The position numbers and the translations under genes were made by a program. A stretch of DNA of 64,000 bases from Harmothoe impar (Eukaryota; Annelida; Polychaeta; Phyllodocida; Polynoidae): the NCBI GenBank assembly GCA_947462335.1, contig OX381717.1:50139523-50203522 (forward strand), written 5' to 3'. The notes below the pieces were generated by a model. The model ran no database searches and was not told the DNA's origin. It worked only from the letters and a program-made list of their open reading frames with translations. This document shows positions 21,668 to 30,964 of this stretch, piece after piece. Positions within the stretch are counted from its first letter, which is position 1; each line of letters opens with the position of its first letter.

Positions 21668-22472
21668 GAGGCCCCTATCCCTCAAAAGGCCCATATCCCT
21701 CAAAATTGGCCCGTTTGAGGGATAGGGGCCAGGTGAAGACCCTATGTGCCAAACAGCCCCTATCTCTCAAAACAGTTTAAGACATAGGGCCAATGTCAAG
21801 TCCCTAAGTTACAAATATATTTAGCATGTCCCTATCCCTCAAAAGCCACTATTCCTCAAAAGTGTCCTCTTGGTTTAATATGTGCAATGGAAAAGTCAAT
21901 TACTGTAAACGTTTATATTTTCGCGCATGTATATTTTCACAAATTGACTACAAAGTGCACTTTCACGTGCATTTAAATACGCAGATTTTAGAGTATAGTA
22001 GTCGAATGAGTAAACTGGATTAAAATTTATATTTTCGTTTTGTATATATTCACGATTTTTAAATCCGCAAAAATCGCGAAAATATGTACAGCGCAAAATA
22101 AAGTATGTTTACAGTATATGAACTATTGTATTTTGTTTGGGCCAAACTTTTTTCTTGTGAGGCATGCTTTCTTATTGCAGAAGTAAGAAATAGTCTGTAA
22201 AATTGATCACAAATGCTTTTCCTGGATAGGGGTTTGATACTTAGGATCTTTTGTAGGATAGCGGCCTGACATGTCCCTATTTCTCAAATGTCCCCTATCT
22301 CTCAAATTTTTGTGAGATAGGGGCTGTTTGAATGTGGTCCCTATGTCTCAAATATTTGTGGGATACGGGCTTTTTGACATTTAGGGACTTCAGGTGTGCC
22401 CTAAGTCTCAAAAGGCCCCTATCCCACAAATGTTTGAGGGATAGGGGCTTTTTGAGACTTAGGGGCCTCACA
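21668..22472. mobile_element. Inverted-repeat element built of CCCCTATCCCTCAAA words
   Basis: Left end GTGAGGCCCCTATCCCTCAA and right end CTTAGGGGCCTCAC are inverted. Both arms contain several copies of CCCCTATCYCTCAAA or its complement, so each arm is itself a short tandem array. A separate MITE (21901-22116) lies inside. Flanks on both sides share about 40 bp in direct orientation. Confidence 0.75.
21901..22116. mobile_element. MITE, TACTGTAAAC termini
   Basis: TACTGTAAACGTTTATATTT at the left, GTATGTTTACAGTA at the right, with TATTTTCGCGCATGTATAT inside. A relative in host intron 1 (31147-31331) begins TACTGTAAAGGTAGATATTT. It is nested in the CCCCTATCCC element. Confidence 0.8.
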
Positions 22473-23090
22473 GGGGTTAGTGAGTTTCTAAAGGTGCTGA
22501 ACATCTCCACAGGGTCCCGCCACTAGTTTGTAAGAATTATTGGTGGAGAACTAAGACAGAGGACTTCACACCTTATTTGCTTATGTAATAATAACAATGG
22601 CCTATGAGGCCACCAGGTAGTCGTGGTTACATACACTCAATTATCTGAGGGGTATCTATTACATACACATGTGTGATGACGCATGGCTGTGGCAAGCAGC
22701 TTCAAAGTGGAAGGAGGGGCAAAGAGGGGTACTAACTATTTTTGCCACTTTTTTCTTGACCTTTTAGGTTTGACCTGTTTTTGGGGTTGGCCAAAAGTGG
22801 GGGACATGTCCCCCTCGTCTCACTGTTTTCCACACTTGTATGAAGAGAAGAGGGGGGGGGGGGCGTTACCTAAGACCTTTTTCCCGTCAGCTTCTACTTA
22901 CTTGCATCTGGCATAAGCTTGCAAATGTTAAAAGTAAATTTTACCAGAGCGCTACGAAAATGACATTAAAAAGTTACACATTTATCTACCCAGAAACTGT
23001 ATTTTATGAACATAATTATGGTCCAGGCCATTTTTGTATGGTTTTTGCCTTTGAAATAACAGAGATTAGAAAAGGGTGATATGGGAAAGG
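22473..23090. other. No gene seen
   Basis: Begins with the direct-repeat flank GTTAGTGAGTTTCTAAAGG (22476-22525). A G run sits at 22853-22862. Nothing else recognised. Confidence 0.35.
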
Positions 23091-23097
23091 CAGGTAT

Positions 23098-23145
23098 TCT
23101 ATATATCTATATCTATATCTCTATAATTATATCTCTATCTATATC

Positions 23146-23178
<33 letters not shown>

Positions 23179-23230
23179 ATATAATATTATATCTATCTAT
23201 CTATATATCTATCTATATCTCTATATATTA
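23098..23230. repeat. (ATCT)n / (TA) microsatellite
   Basis: Mixed TATC and TATATC repeats with a pure ATCT run near 23146-23180. Confidence 0.95.
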
Positions 23231-23755
23231 AATATCCTTCAACATGTACAATATTCACACGCTCACTATATATGAGAACAATTATATGCCAATAAAGAAA
23301 TCAGTGAGAGCAAACAAAATAATTAAATGATTAAGCTTGGAATGCCACAGGTTTAAAAGGATGATATTTTATTTATTGATTTCAGGCATTTTCCCTTTGA
23401 GATCGGTCTTGGAGAAGAGAATAAGGTTAATGATGATAGAGCCCACCGAGAATGGGTAGAGAGTTTAGTGGTGATTGTTATATTGTTTAGGGTAGAGGCA
23501 TTTGCTGTGTGAATGGTGTGAGAATATAGAAGAGATGGATGGGTCCACGGTTTGGTCGGGTTTTCATCAGGGGTGCAGTGTGTGGCAAGCCAAAAAAATC
23601 ATCCTCTAAAAATCAAAGTTTGAATTAGGAAGAAGGCAGTTTACACTATTTTGTGCAATAAAGGTAAACTGCATTTTAGTGTGAAAGTCCTGAAAGTTGA
23701 AAATTTAGTTCTATGGAATTCATAATCATAACTGAGCGATATGACATTGTAGTTA
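23231..23755. other. No gene seen
   Basis: Nothing recognised. Confidence 0.35.
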
Positions 23756-23760
23756 TTCTG

Positions 23761-25004
23761 AAAACTAGTTCTTTGCTATTAGGGTGGGTCAATATGATGC
23801 CATTTTCGTTCACTGGGCAGTTTTCTGCGCAGGTACATTCTCCAGTTTGACCATAGACCACCAGGGGACCAAGGTGTTGTCTAACCGTAGTGAGAACCAT
23901 CAACCTTTGGCTATGAAGGCATGCATTCTGCCACTGTGCTATAGAGCCTATGGTGGTGGCTCTCATTCAGAAGTCATACATAACTAGCTCTTAGTATCAG
24001 GCTGGGACAATCATGGGTTTCTCAGGTCGCAGTGAGAAACCACAACACTGTGTTATCTCACTGCTAAATTGGAGGGTCATCATACAGCACAGTGAAATCT
24101 CACCTCCCTTTAGGAAACCACACAGATGCCATTTTTAGCAAATAAAATTATACAGTGTTATAGGGAATACAATGTTTTAGCTTGTTTATTAATTATTTCT
24201 CATGAAATACACATTTGCTGTACAGGACCATTCATATATACCTAGCTGATAACATAATACATCACTGTAGACATTCATTTTCTGGAGCAAATGATGGTAA
24301 GCCTACAGCAAATTGGGTTTTCTCAATACCATTTTATAGAATATGAAAATCGTCATTTTTCATTGTTAATATCCACACAATCAGACAATTGAAGTGAGCA
24401 ATGAGAAAGCCATTGTGTGCCCATTTATAGCCTACATTATCTTGTTTTTTATTTGGAATGAGGGAAATCCTTAGAAAATGTAAAAATGTGAAAATATATA
24501 GTATGGGTGTGGTTTCCAACAGGGGGGTGAGATCTCACAATGCTGTGTGAAAACCCCCGAATTTAGCAGTGAGATGACACAGTGCTGTGGTTTCTCACTG
24601 CGACCTGAGAAATCCATGTTTTTCCCAGCCTGAGTATATTTCTATTTCCTTTCAACTTTTTTTTTTCAATGGACAATTTTTTTTAGAAATATACCTGGGA
24701 CCATATGTTCAAAAGGGATTATCTAGAGAGAGAACATTAAAACCTATATCCTGAGACAGTTATATAGATATTTAGCTACTTTTCAATACAATTTTATGTA
24801 CATATGTAGCAAAACACTCTATACTCCTATTATATGATACATTGACTTAAGCTTAAATATCTAAAACATCTAAGAACAACTCGGGACCCTCCTATTTTCT
24901 CAGTGTTGTTAGAAAGTGTATGCTATTATGGTGTTATGGCAAAAACCTGATGAAAAATTAGCTACTTTTACACCAAGGGATTGACCCACCTTAAGAACTA
25001 GTTT
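23761..25004. mobile_element. Outer inverted-terminal element, AACTAGTTCTT..GGTGGGTCAAT
   Basis: Left end AAAACTAGTTCTTTGC then AGGGTGGGTCAAT; right end ATTGACCCACCTTAAGAACT then AGTTT. These are inverted termini of about 25 bp with one small gap. Another element (23998-24633) is inside. The segment 23885-23965 read on the minus strand vaguely resembles a tRNA, but its boxes are poor. Confidence 0.75.
23998..24633. mobile_element. MITE with about 75-110 bp terminal inverted repeats
   Basis: The first 75 bp (TCAGGCTGGGAC... TTTCTCAGGTCGCAGTGAG... ACTGCTAAATT) are the inverse of the last 75 bp with only a handful of mismatches, and weaker pairing extends inward (GTGAGATCTCAC words near 24527). 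The AT-rich interior has no ORF of note. Confidence 0.9.
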
Positions 25005-25019
25005 CCGAGGCTGGATTTA

Positions 25020-25312
25020 TCACCACAGGGGCGTGGTGCATGAGGTGTCGTGGATGTCTCAGTTAACCCTTTCAGGACGGCAAAGTGTTTTAATTCTAAT
25101 AGGCCCTTGGTTGTCATCATGCATTCGTGCAGCTCTGGGGGGAAATTCACCAGTGCTGCATCTAAGCATCATGCTGACCCTATGTGGTGATACCCTTCTC
25201 GAACTATTGGCATGATGCTTGATGCTTGATGCGAGTAGACTCCCTGGCTGCATTCATGTGCCCTGGCCACCCAGAGCATAGAGCATTAAACCCAGACATT
25301 GAAGCGTTATGA
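25020..25312. mobile_element. TTAACCCTTT MITE, left part, split by the DIRS-type element
   Basis: Begins TTAACCCTTTCAGGACGG at 25064 and runs through AGTGCTGCATCTAAGCATCA to GAGCATTAAACCCAGACATT near 25290. The expected end (GGTCATTAAAGGGTTAA in the relative at 63300-63350) is missing here but appears at 30241-30256. The flank before 25064 (ATCACCACAGGGGCGTGG) also matches the flank before 62568. Confidence 0.75.
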
Positions 25313-25533
25313 TTAAATAAGATCATAAATCCCTATGCAACTACATCCCTGCCCGTCCCAAAGGTGAGACAAGAGTGATTTGGAGAATAATATTTTTATT
25401 ACATTTTGTTTTATAAAATGTGAAATATATACATAAAATATTTGTCACCTATTTTATTTGAGTGACTTTTAATAATAATAACATTGACGTTGAGTATTGT
25501 AAAATAATAAGTAGACCCAGTAGTGTGAACAAT

Positions 25534-26475
25534 TTAATATTTTGTGATACGGGCGGCAATGTTTGTTTGTAAGGCAGACGAGGTGTTTGTCCTGACGTAT
25601 CGCTGGTAGGCTTGGGACCTCCAGAGGCCGAGATCCATTATCTGGTGCTCCGAGGCCCCCAGGAGGGCAGCTAGGGACGCTGACGACTTCCTGATGCACT
25701 GTAGAGTGAAGATGGATGCTGGTAGACCCGCCTTAGTGACCGCAGCTGACCACACCCCGGCCAGGTGTGGAGCTGTGATGGTTGCGGCCGAGTCGCTGAA
25801 GACCAGCAGTGGCTGGTGCAATGAAGTTGTTGGAGCCTGGGCGATCATGACGTCATACAAGCCCACCACACTGAGCTTAGTGGGGTGAGTGTCTCTGATG
25901 ACCATGTCGGCGCTCTGGGATGCTGACTGCATATTTTTAGCCCACTTCTGGTGGACCCTGATGGCGCCTGGGACACGGGTGATGTCTGCCCGAGTAGTAT
26001 GCCGGGTTGGGTCAAATGATTGGATTGTATCCGGGGCCACGTTGGACCTCCGCCACGCACAGACTAGCATCAAAGAGAAAGCAAAGGTGTAAATGATATG
26101 GTTACGGTCATGTGGGATTTTTGACAACACAAGATTAAATTGATGTATTGTAAGAGCATCAGCTGCTGATGATACATAGGATTTATTTTTCGAGATGGAG
26201 CGTAGGGCTCTTACAACTGCGATGTGAGAGAACATTTGAGTAGGCCTATTGGATAATAGCATGAATGTCTTTGCATGTGAAAAGTATATGGGGACCGTAG
26301 GGGTCGCATAGAACATGTTGAGATATTCAAGATATGCCATCAAATTATAATGATCCAACTGATCAATGTCAAGTGAACAGAACGAGACAAAGGCAACAAA
26401 TATGTTAGCTGCCCTCCGGTAGTTGGCCTGGGACCTAGTGTTCTCTTCCTGGCGGGACGCCGCCTGGCGGGACAA
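25534..26475 (-). CDS. Tyrosine recombinase of the DIRS-type element
   Basis: 313 residues, expected to insert circular double-stranded cDNA by site-specific recombination in the nucleus. The N-terminal half (residues 10-110) fits a SAM-like DNA-binding domain; the catalytic half has R142/R143 (CAWRRSN), a lysine candidate at K177 or K180, a second box QCIR (259-262), W285 (GLWRS) and the likely nucleophile Y293 (QRYV). The usual second box is HxxR, and here the His is Gln (codon CAG at 25699-25701). Start taken as the first residue of MSRQAASRQE; it lies 48 bases after the RT stop, so expression may need a spliced or frameshifted transcript. No internal stops. Confidence 0.85.
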   Translation of the reverse strand: MSRQAASRQEENTRSQANYRRAANIFVAFVSFCSLDIDQLDHYNLMAYLEYLNMFYATPTVPIYFSHAKTFMLLSNRPTQMFSHIAVVRALRSISKNKSYVSSAADALTIHQFNLVLSKIPHDRNHIIYTFAFSLMLVCAWRRSNVAPDTIQSFDPTRHTTRADITRVPGAIRVHQKWAKNMQSASQSADMVIRDTHPTKLSVVGLYDVMIAQAPTTSLHQPLLVFSDSAATITAPHLAGVWSAAVTKAGLPASIFTLQCIRKSSASLAALLGASEHQIMDLGLWRSQAYQRYVRTNTSSALQTNIAARITKY

Positions 26476-26522
26476 ATAGGCGTAGACAGGCCCTGTAAGG
26501 AGGGAACAATGATTAGTACAAA

Positions 26523-28465
26523 TTAGACATCCGCATGCTCCAACATGTCATACGGATCAACATAAAGTCTGGCCAGGCGCCTCTCTTCCATGAGGCGGTC
26601 CGATAGCCGGCGATGATAGGGACTGATGAGTCGGCGTGATAGGGCGTCTACCAGGGTGAGGGACTCCCCGGGGACATGGACGGGTATAATGTTAACCTGA
26701 CACCAGGCTTGGTGCCACCATATGTCACGGGCGGCCGCCAGTATGACGGGGTCCTTTCTTCGACCCGACTGGAGGACGGCTATGGTGGCGGCGTTGTCTG
26801 ACCTCAGCAGAATGGTGCTCCCGGCGTGTGACATGTTGATGAATGTTTTGACGGCCAGCGCCATGTTGGCTGCTTCGATGTCACAGATGGGATTCTCAGC
26901 TATGTCCTGGGGGACATATGATGCATAGCAGTGGGTCCCGTCGGAGGCACCTATGCCACGGGTGCACGCATCAGCCTCGATGGTGATGTCCGGCGTGTAG
27001 CTGGGGTTAATAATAGACCTGCCATTGTAGAGCTGGAGGAAGTTTTGGAACCACCTCAGATCCTTCCTCATGGAGTGGCCGATGGTGGTGAACCCCCTGT
27101 GAGGACCCATCTGTCTGAGTGTCTCCAGGAGGCGGCAGACAAATAGGCGCCCGGGGGTGACTGCTTTGGACACATGATGGAGCCTGCCCAGAATTGACCT
27201 GAGCTGCTTTCTAGTGATTGCACGCTGGTGAAGGAGCTTGTTTAGTATGTCAAGAGTCTCTTGTATTTTAGGGGCCGGGATCGACACCTCTTTTTCTACA
27301 GAGTCAATTTTAATGCCGAGCCATACTACCTGTGTGGACGGTGGCTGCAATTTCTTCTGCGCGACCGGAAGTCCCAGCTCTCTCAGGAGTGCCATGGCCG
27401 CCTCATATGCCTCCCAGGCCTCTGCCTCCGTTGTACCTGTGAGGATGATATCATCAAGATATACAGTACATTGGTAACCGCGGGAGGCAAGAATGTTTTT
27501 GATCTTATTGGCCACGCGCTGCATGTGTAGAGAGGACAGCCTTGAGCCGAATGGTACCTTATTTTCTATGTAGAATTTGTCCTCCCAGCAGACCACATTG
27601 AGGGGCAAATCTAATGGATCTGCTGGGAGGTTCTTGTATGCCATTTTTATGTCGATTGTGGCCATCCAGACGGGGCTCTGATGGCCTGCCACAATAGTTG
27701 TGACGTCGTCGACTGTGGGGAGCTTATGGGGGCGTATGGATCCCATGACGTTCCCTTTTATGATATGTTTGTTTATCGACTGGCCAAAGGAGTAGTCTGT
27801 AATGATGCGCCTTTTCCCCGGTTCAGACTTGGGACGGGACATCATTGGGCTGATGTGGTTCCATTCTATGAATGGTGGACTATCAAAGGGGCCGATCAGG
27901 TAGTCCCGTTCAATGCCTTTCCTAATGTAGTCATCCATGTGACTCTTATAGTTAGTGGCTGAGGGGTGGTTTTGGATGTTAGCCTGGTGGGGTACGGGGC
28001 CTTGGTAGGAGGCGGGGAATCCATACTTTAGGAAGGCAAGGAGCTCCTTGTCTTCCTCAGAGTCATTGGAGTATGACTCCCATGCACCAATGTTGAGTTT
28101 GGACTGGACCAGCTGCTTTGCCCCCAGGGCATTTGGGACGCCGGTGTTCTTCACCCTGGTGTATATGCTGCCAGCATCGGTGGCGGCCAGCTGGGGGCCA
28201 GCTGTGGGCCAATGCTTGCGCCTATGGTTTTGTAGTGCCATAGGGTGGAGAGGGTCGGCACTGATGGGATCATCCATGCCGACTTCCTGTGGGGCCACAA
28301 CATCTGATTCCTCTTCTACACTAACATCATCTAAGTTCCCCAGGTCATGTACTAATGTGCTATCATTTTCTGTTCTGCGACACTTAAACCTTCTAAGTTT
28401 CCTGACTCCATAACCGGCAGACTGTCTTCCATACCCTTGGCCTGTGATATGGCGTGGGGGACGTG
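26523..28465 (-). CDS. Reverse transcriptase-RNase H of the DIRS-type element
   Basis: At least 591 residues from a nominal GTG at 28298; the frame is open without stops to about 28463 upstream, so the true N-terminus is uncertain. Numbered from 28298, the RT has palm aspartate D216 (ATIDIKMAY) and YLDD at 280-283, followed by QKKL and WLGIKID. RNase H residues are D443 (IEADA), E475 (CDIEAAN), D501 (RSDNAA) and D551 (LVDALSRR), so the DEDD set is complete. It makes element cDNA and removes template RNA. The frame before 28298 overlaps another open frame (28846-28352) that overlaps the end of Gag, so frameshifting or splicing is likely needed. Confidence 0.9.
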
Positions 28466-28846
28466 AGAGTCAAAGTCTACTTCATATGTGTGCCTGGCCT
28501 GTATGGCGTGGGCAGCTAGATCCATGCTTACATTACTACTGTGAACAGACTGACCTTTGTTTCCCTGAATAGCACATACTAGTTTCCCTGGTTCCTCCAG
28601 TTGGAGTCGTTCTGGTTGCCCGGGTTGTTGTTGCTGTTGTTGGGGGGACCTTGACCTTGGCCGCGGCCTGCCTGCTGGTTGTTGTTGCCAGCATTGTTGC
28701 CGCCGTAGCCGCCGCGTCCGCCGCCGCGGTTGTTGTTGTTGCCGCCGCCGCGCCCGCCCTGGTTGGCGTTCTGCTGCTGTCCTCCAGCGTTGCCCTGTGT
28801 AGCCTTCTGTTTGCGGAAGCACTGTGATGCAGAGTGGGAGAAACAT
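28352..28846 (-). CDS. Overlap frame between Gag and Pol, unknown role
   Basis: 164 residues open in the frame between Gag and RT-RNase H. The first half is a Gln/Arg-rich out-of-frame reading of the Gag C-terminus. The second half, after the Gag stop at 28579 (residues about 90-164, with VDFDSHVPHAISQAKG), looks like ordinary protein. It could be a bridge used in a frameshifted Gag-Pol. No domain recognised. Confidence 0.35.
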   Translation of the reverse strand: MFLPLCITVLPQTEGYTGQRWRTAAERQPGRARRRQQQQPRRRTRRLRRQQCWQQQPAGRPRPRSRSPQQQQQQPGQPERLQLEEPGKLVCAIQGNKGQSVHSSNVSMDLAAHAIQARHTYEVDFDSHVPHAISQAKGMEDSLPVMESGNLEGLSVAEQKMIAH

Positions 28847-29973
28847 TGGTCGTTAGCGGCATGGCAGTATCGGCATATGTGTGCTAACTGAACCCTACCC
28901 TCATCATGTGACTCCCTACTCTGGCAGTTCCCTTTGTTGAAGGCCGGGCATGGGACCACAATACCGGCCATGCTACCTGTGCCGGGGGCGGCAAATGACA
29001 GTTTGTATCGTTCCCGTTGTATTTCCCCCTGGGCGCTCCAACCAAAGAATTTTGCTTCTATCTTAGAAAAGACGCTGTTGCTCCAGCGCCGGACGTTACG
29101 CCAGTCCCTATCTGTGGCGTCCTGGACTACCTCACGCAAGTGAGTCTCCATAAAAGGCCTATCCTGAACTGGTATATCACCAAAATCGAGCATATTTAAG
29201 AATGCAGTGAGGTACTCTGCAAACGACATTGTTATCTGCGCATCAAGCTTGTCTTTCTCGTGCACCAGTCCCTCCCGGCAGAGGAACATGCAAGGTTTAA
29301 GTATAACAACCTTACCGTTTGCTGGGGGTGGCGGCGGAGCGGCCGCCGCCGCCATGTGTGCTGCCACCTGGTGTTGAACATTGGAGGCTGTGAGAAGTTG
29401 CTGTGGCGCGGGTATTGCCGGCTGCATGGCGGGCATCGGTGGCGGAGTCGGGGGCCTCGCGACCCTGGAGTTCCTTCCTCCCCATGTCGGTGGTGGAAGC
29501 GTGTAGTCCCTGTCCGCGACGCCCATGTACCGGTGTGGTGGTGGTGGTGGGGCAGGTGTGCTGAACGCGGCAGCCGCCGGTGCCGGTGGTGCCGCCTGGT
29601 GTCGAGCGCCATCTTGGATCTGAAATTGAGCAGGGGAACGGGGAGGAGTTTGTCTCTCTGACAATTCAGTAATCTTATCTAAAATCGCCGCCAGCGTTTG
29701 TGTATTGTTAGCGACGTCACAGGCGAGTTCTTTGATGTTAGGCTTTGCCTTGGCCTTATTGGCTTGTGGCAGTTCAACAACTACGACAGGGTCATGGACA
29801 GGTAAGACAGGTACTACAACAGGTTGCTCACCTCTGACGGCCGGGCTGTTGGTGTCAACATCCCGGCCGCCTTCCCCAGTGTCCCCGCAGTTGGTAGTTG
29901 GCTGCGGTGTGCGGCGGGCCGCCTGTCTGGTGGCCGCGCGCTTTGGAGTTTTCTTTGTCTTGCCTCGTGCCAT
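28579..29973 (-). CDS. Gag-like protein of the DIRS-type element
   Basis: 464 residues from the ATG at 29973 (MARGKTKKTP); the frame is open further upstream to 30234, but the basic N-terminus and the untranslated look of the upstream part favour this start. Order: a basic Lys/Arg head; a Pro/Ala-rich linker; a folded core around residues 210-330 (ITMSFAEYLTAFLNMLDFG, FSKIEAKFFGW); a Cys/His cluster (CPAFNKGNC...HICRYCHAANDQCF...CF) like the zinc-binding end of Ngaro/DIRS Gags; and an Asn/Gln/Gly-rich RGG-like tail. Likely coats the RNA. GC-rich tri-nucleotide runs (GCC, CCG, TTG) in the linker and tail explain long open frames on the other strand. Confidence 0.8.
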   Translation of the reverse strand: MARGKTKKTPKRAATRQAARRTPQPTTNCGDTGEGGRDVDTNSPAVRGEQPVVVPVLPVHDPVVVVELPQANKAKAKPNIKELACDVANNTQTLAAILDKITELSERQTPPRSPAQFQIQDGARHQAAPPAPAAAAFSTPAPPPPPHRYMGVADRDYTLPPPTWGGRNSRVARPPTPPPMPAMQPAIPAPQQLLTASNVQHQVAAHMAAAAAPPPPPANGKVVILKPCMFLCREGLVHEKDKLDAQITMSFAEYLTAFLNMLDFGDIPVQDRPFMETHLREVVQDATDRDWRNVRRWSNSVFSKIEAKFFGWSAQGEIQRERYKLSFAAPGTGSMAGIVVPCPAFNKGNCQSRESHDEGRVQLAHICRYCHAANDQCFSHSASQCFRKQKATQGNAGGQQQNANQGGRGGGNNNNRGGGRGGYGGNNAGNNNQQAGRGQGQGPPNNSNNNPGNQNDSNWRNQGN

Positions 29974-30237
29974 GTTGAAAAAGAAAACCATAAAGTCGCA
30001 AGACTTACATATGGTCAGGAGCTGGGCAAAGACGATGTTTACCTGGCTGTGTTTGACGCCGGTGTGAGGAGAGAGAGGGACGCGGACAGGGCGGCGGGAA
30101 GCGGACCAGTCGACTTTGGGAGTGGGGGTGTGAGGTAGGGGTGTACCATTATGAATGAGTATGGGGGTGTTTTGGGTAGTGTGGGCGGATAACATTGGGA
30201 GGTTCCCGCCAGTGAGCGGGCAGGTGAGTTGCATACG

Positions 30238-30362
30238 GACACTATGCGGTCATTAAAGGGTTTAGAACCTGTTTGGACCCTTTGTGCAGGAGCACAGATC
30301 CAGAACGACACGGGACTGGTTTGTCCCAGTGCTTGACATGGAATGATGTGGTTACTTGAAGT
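30238..30362. repeat. Right remnant of split MITE and its flank, duplicated at 63337
   Basis: GCGGTCATTAAAGGGTTTAG completes the MITE interrupted at 25312. The following 105 bases (AACCTGTTTGGACCCTTTGT ... GGAATGATGTGGTTACTTGAA) match 63350-63455 closely, so the shared repeat extends past the TTAACCCTTT terminus. Confidence 0.8.
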
Positions 30363-30842
30363 TTGCCATTTACTCTACTGGGGGAAAATTACCTATAAAA
30401 AACACAAAAAGAAATGTGATGATGTATATCGCAAAAGATAAAAATGATCAGTGGTTTAAGGAGTGGCCATTAACTTTTAAACAATTAACAATATTGGCCG
30501 TTTTTGAGCAGAATAGGGCTGCTATAGAGGGACGGGAGGGGGATCGTTTTGAACCCTCGATCCAGTAGGGGGATATGTATGCAATCGAAAATCCAAGAAC
30601 TTAAATCTAATTGGGTTATTATCATGTTAACCTTATATGATCAAAGACCCCAGCTGTAGTTGAACAGTTAAGGAGTGAGACAGCAACTCTCTCACATTGG
30701 GTATTGAGCAATGACCTCGTTTTGATATGGCACTTTCTCAAAGATAGGAGTTTTGTCACCTAAGGCCTTTTTAATAATAGTTATTTAAAATCAAGAATCC
30801 CACAACTGAGCATGATTACATTCATGTGCCGCTATGTTTCAG
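30363..30842. other. Region upstream of the host gene's first coding exon
   Basis: Holds the polypyrimidine/AG acceptor (GCTATGTTTCAG) just before 30843. No clear promoter or upstream exon is visible, so the 5' UTR exon and promoter lie further upstream or were not recognised. Confidence 0.4.
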
Positions 30843-30964
30843 CACAATGGGTGTCCACACCGTCTTGGCAGTCTTATCTCTGGTTGCTGCAGTGGTCCAG
30901 GTGAACGGAGCGGCGCCTTATGTCGTCAACAACCAGAGATCTGCCCAAGGATGTCCATCAGATA
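30843..30964 (+). CDS. Host gene exon 1: signal peptide
   Basis: Begins after acceptor TTTCAG with four 5' UTR bases, then ATG at 30847. The first 22 residues (GVHTVLAVLSLVAAVVQVNG) are a classical signal peptide with likely cleavage after VNG or VNGA. Donor GTGAGT at 30965. An in-frame upstream CTG continues the frame to 30826 but lies before the acceptor. Confidence 0.8.

Larger units (their letters stand above)
25313..30237 (-). mobile_element. DIRS-type tyrosine-recombinase retrotransposon
   Basis: A 4.9-kb minus-strand element with the Gag, RT-RNase H, tyrosine recombinase order typical of the DIRS/Ngaro order, which uses a recombinase instead of an integrase or endonuclease. No methyltransferase domain was recognised. 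Near the ends, TATGCAACTACATCCCTGCCCG (split: TATGCAACT, CCTGCCCG) at about 25333 is inverted relative to CGGGCAGGTGAGTTGCATA at about 30217. Inverted ends favour a DIRS-like over a Ngaro-like (split direct repeat) layout. Exact ends are inferred from the interrupted host MITE. All three ORFs are open, so the copy may be recent. Confidence 0.85.

Noticed and set aside
23885..23965. tRNA-like segment on the minus strand
   Set aside because: The A-box region looks passable but the B box is poor and the stems do not pair.
26722..27962. Plus-strand frames opposite the RT-RNase H ORF
   Set aside because: Antisense shadows of the reverse transcriptase.
28048..28413. 121-residue + strand frame
   Set aside because: Antisense to the Gag-Pol junction of the DIRS-type element; serine-rich composition follows from the opposite strand.
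29232..30138. Several long + and minus frames in the Gag region
   Set aside because: GC-rich trinucleotide bias in the Gag ORF keeps other frames open; none carries a recognisable domain.
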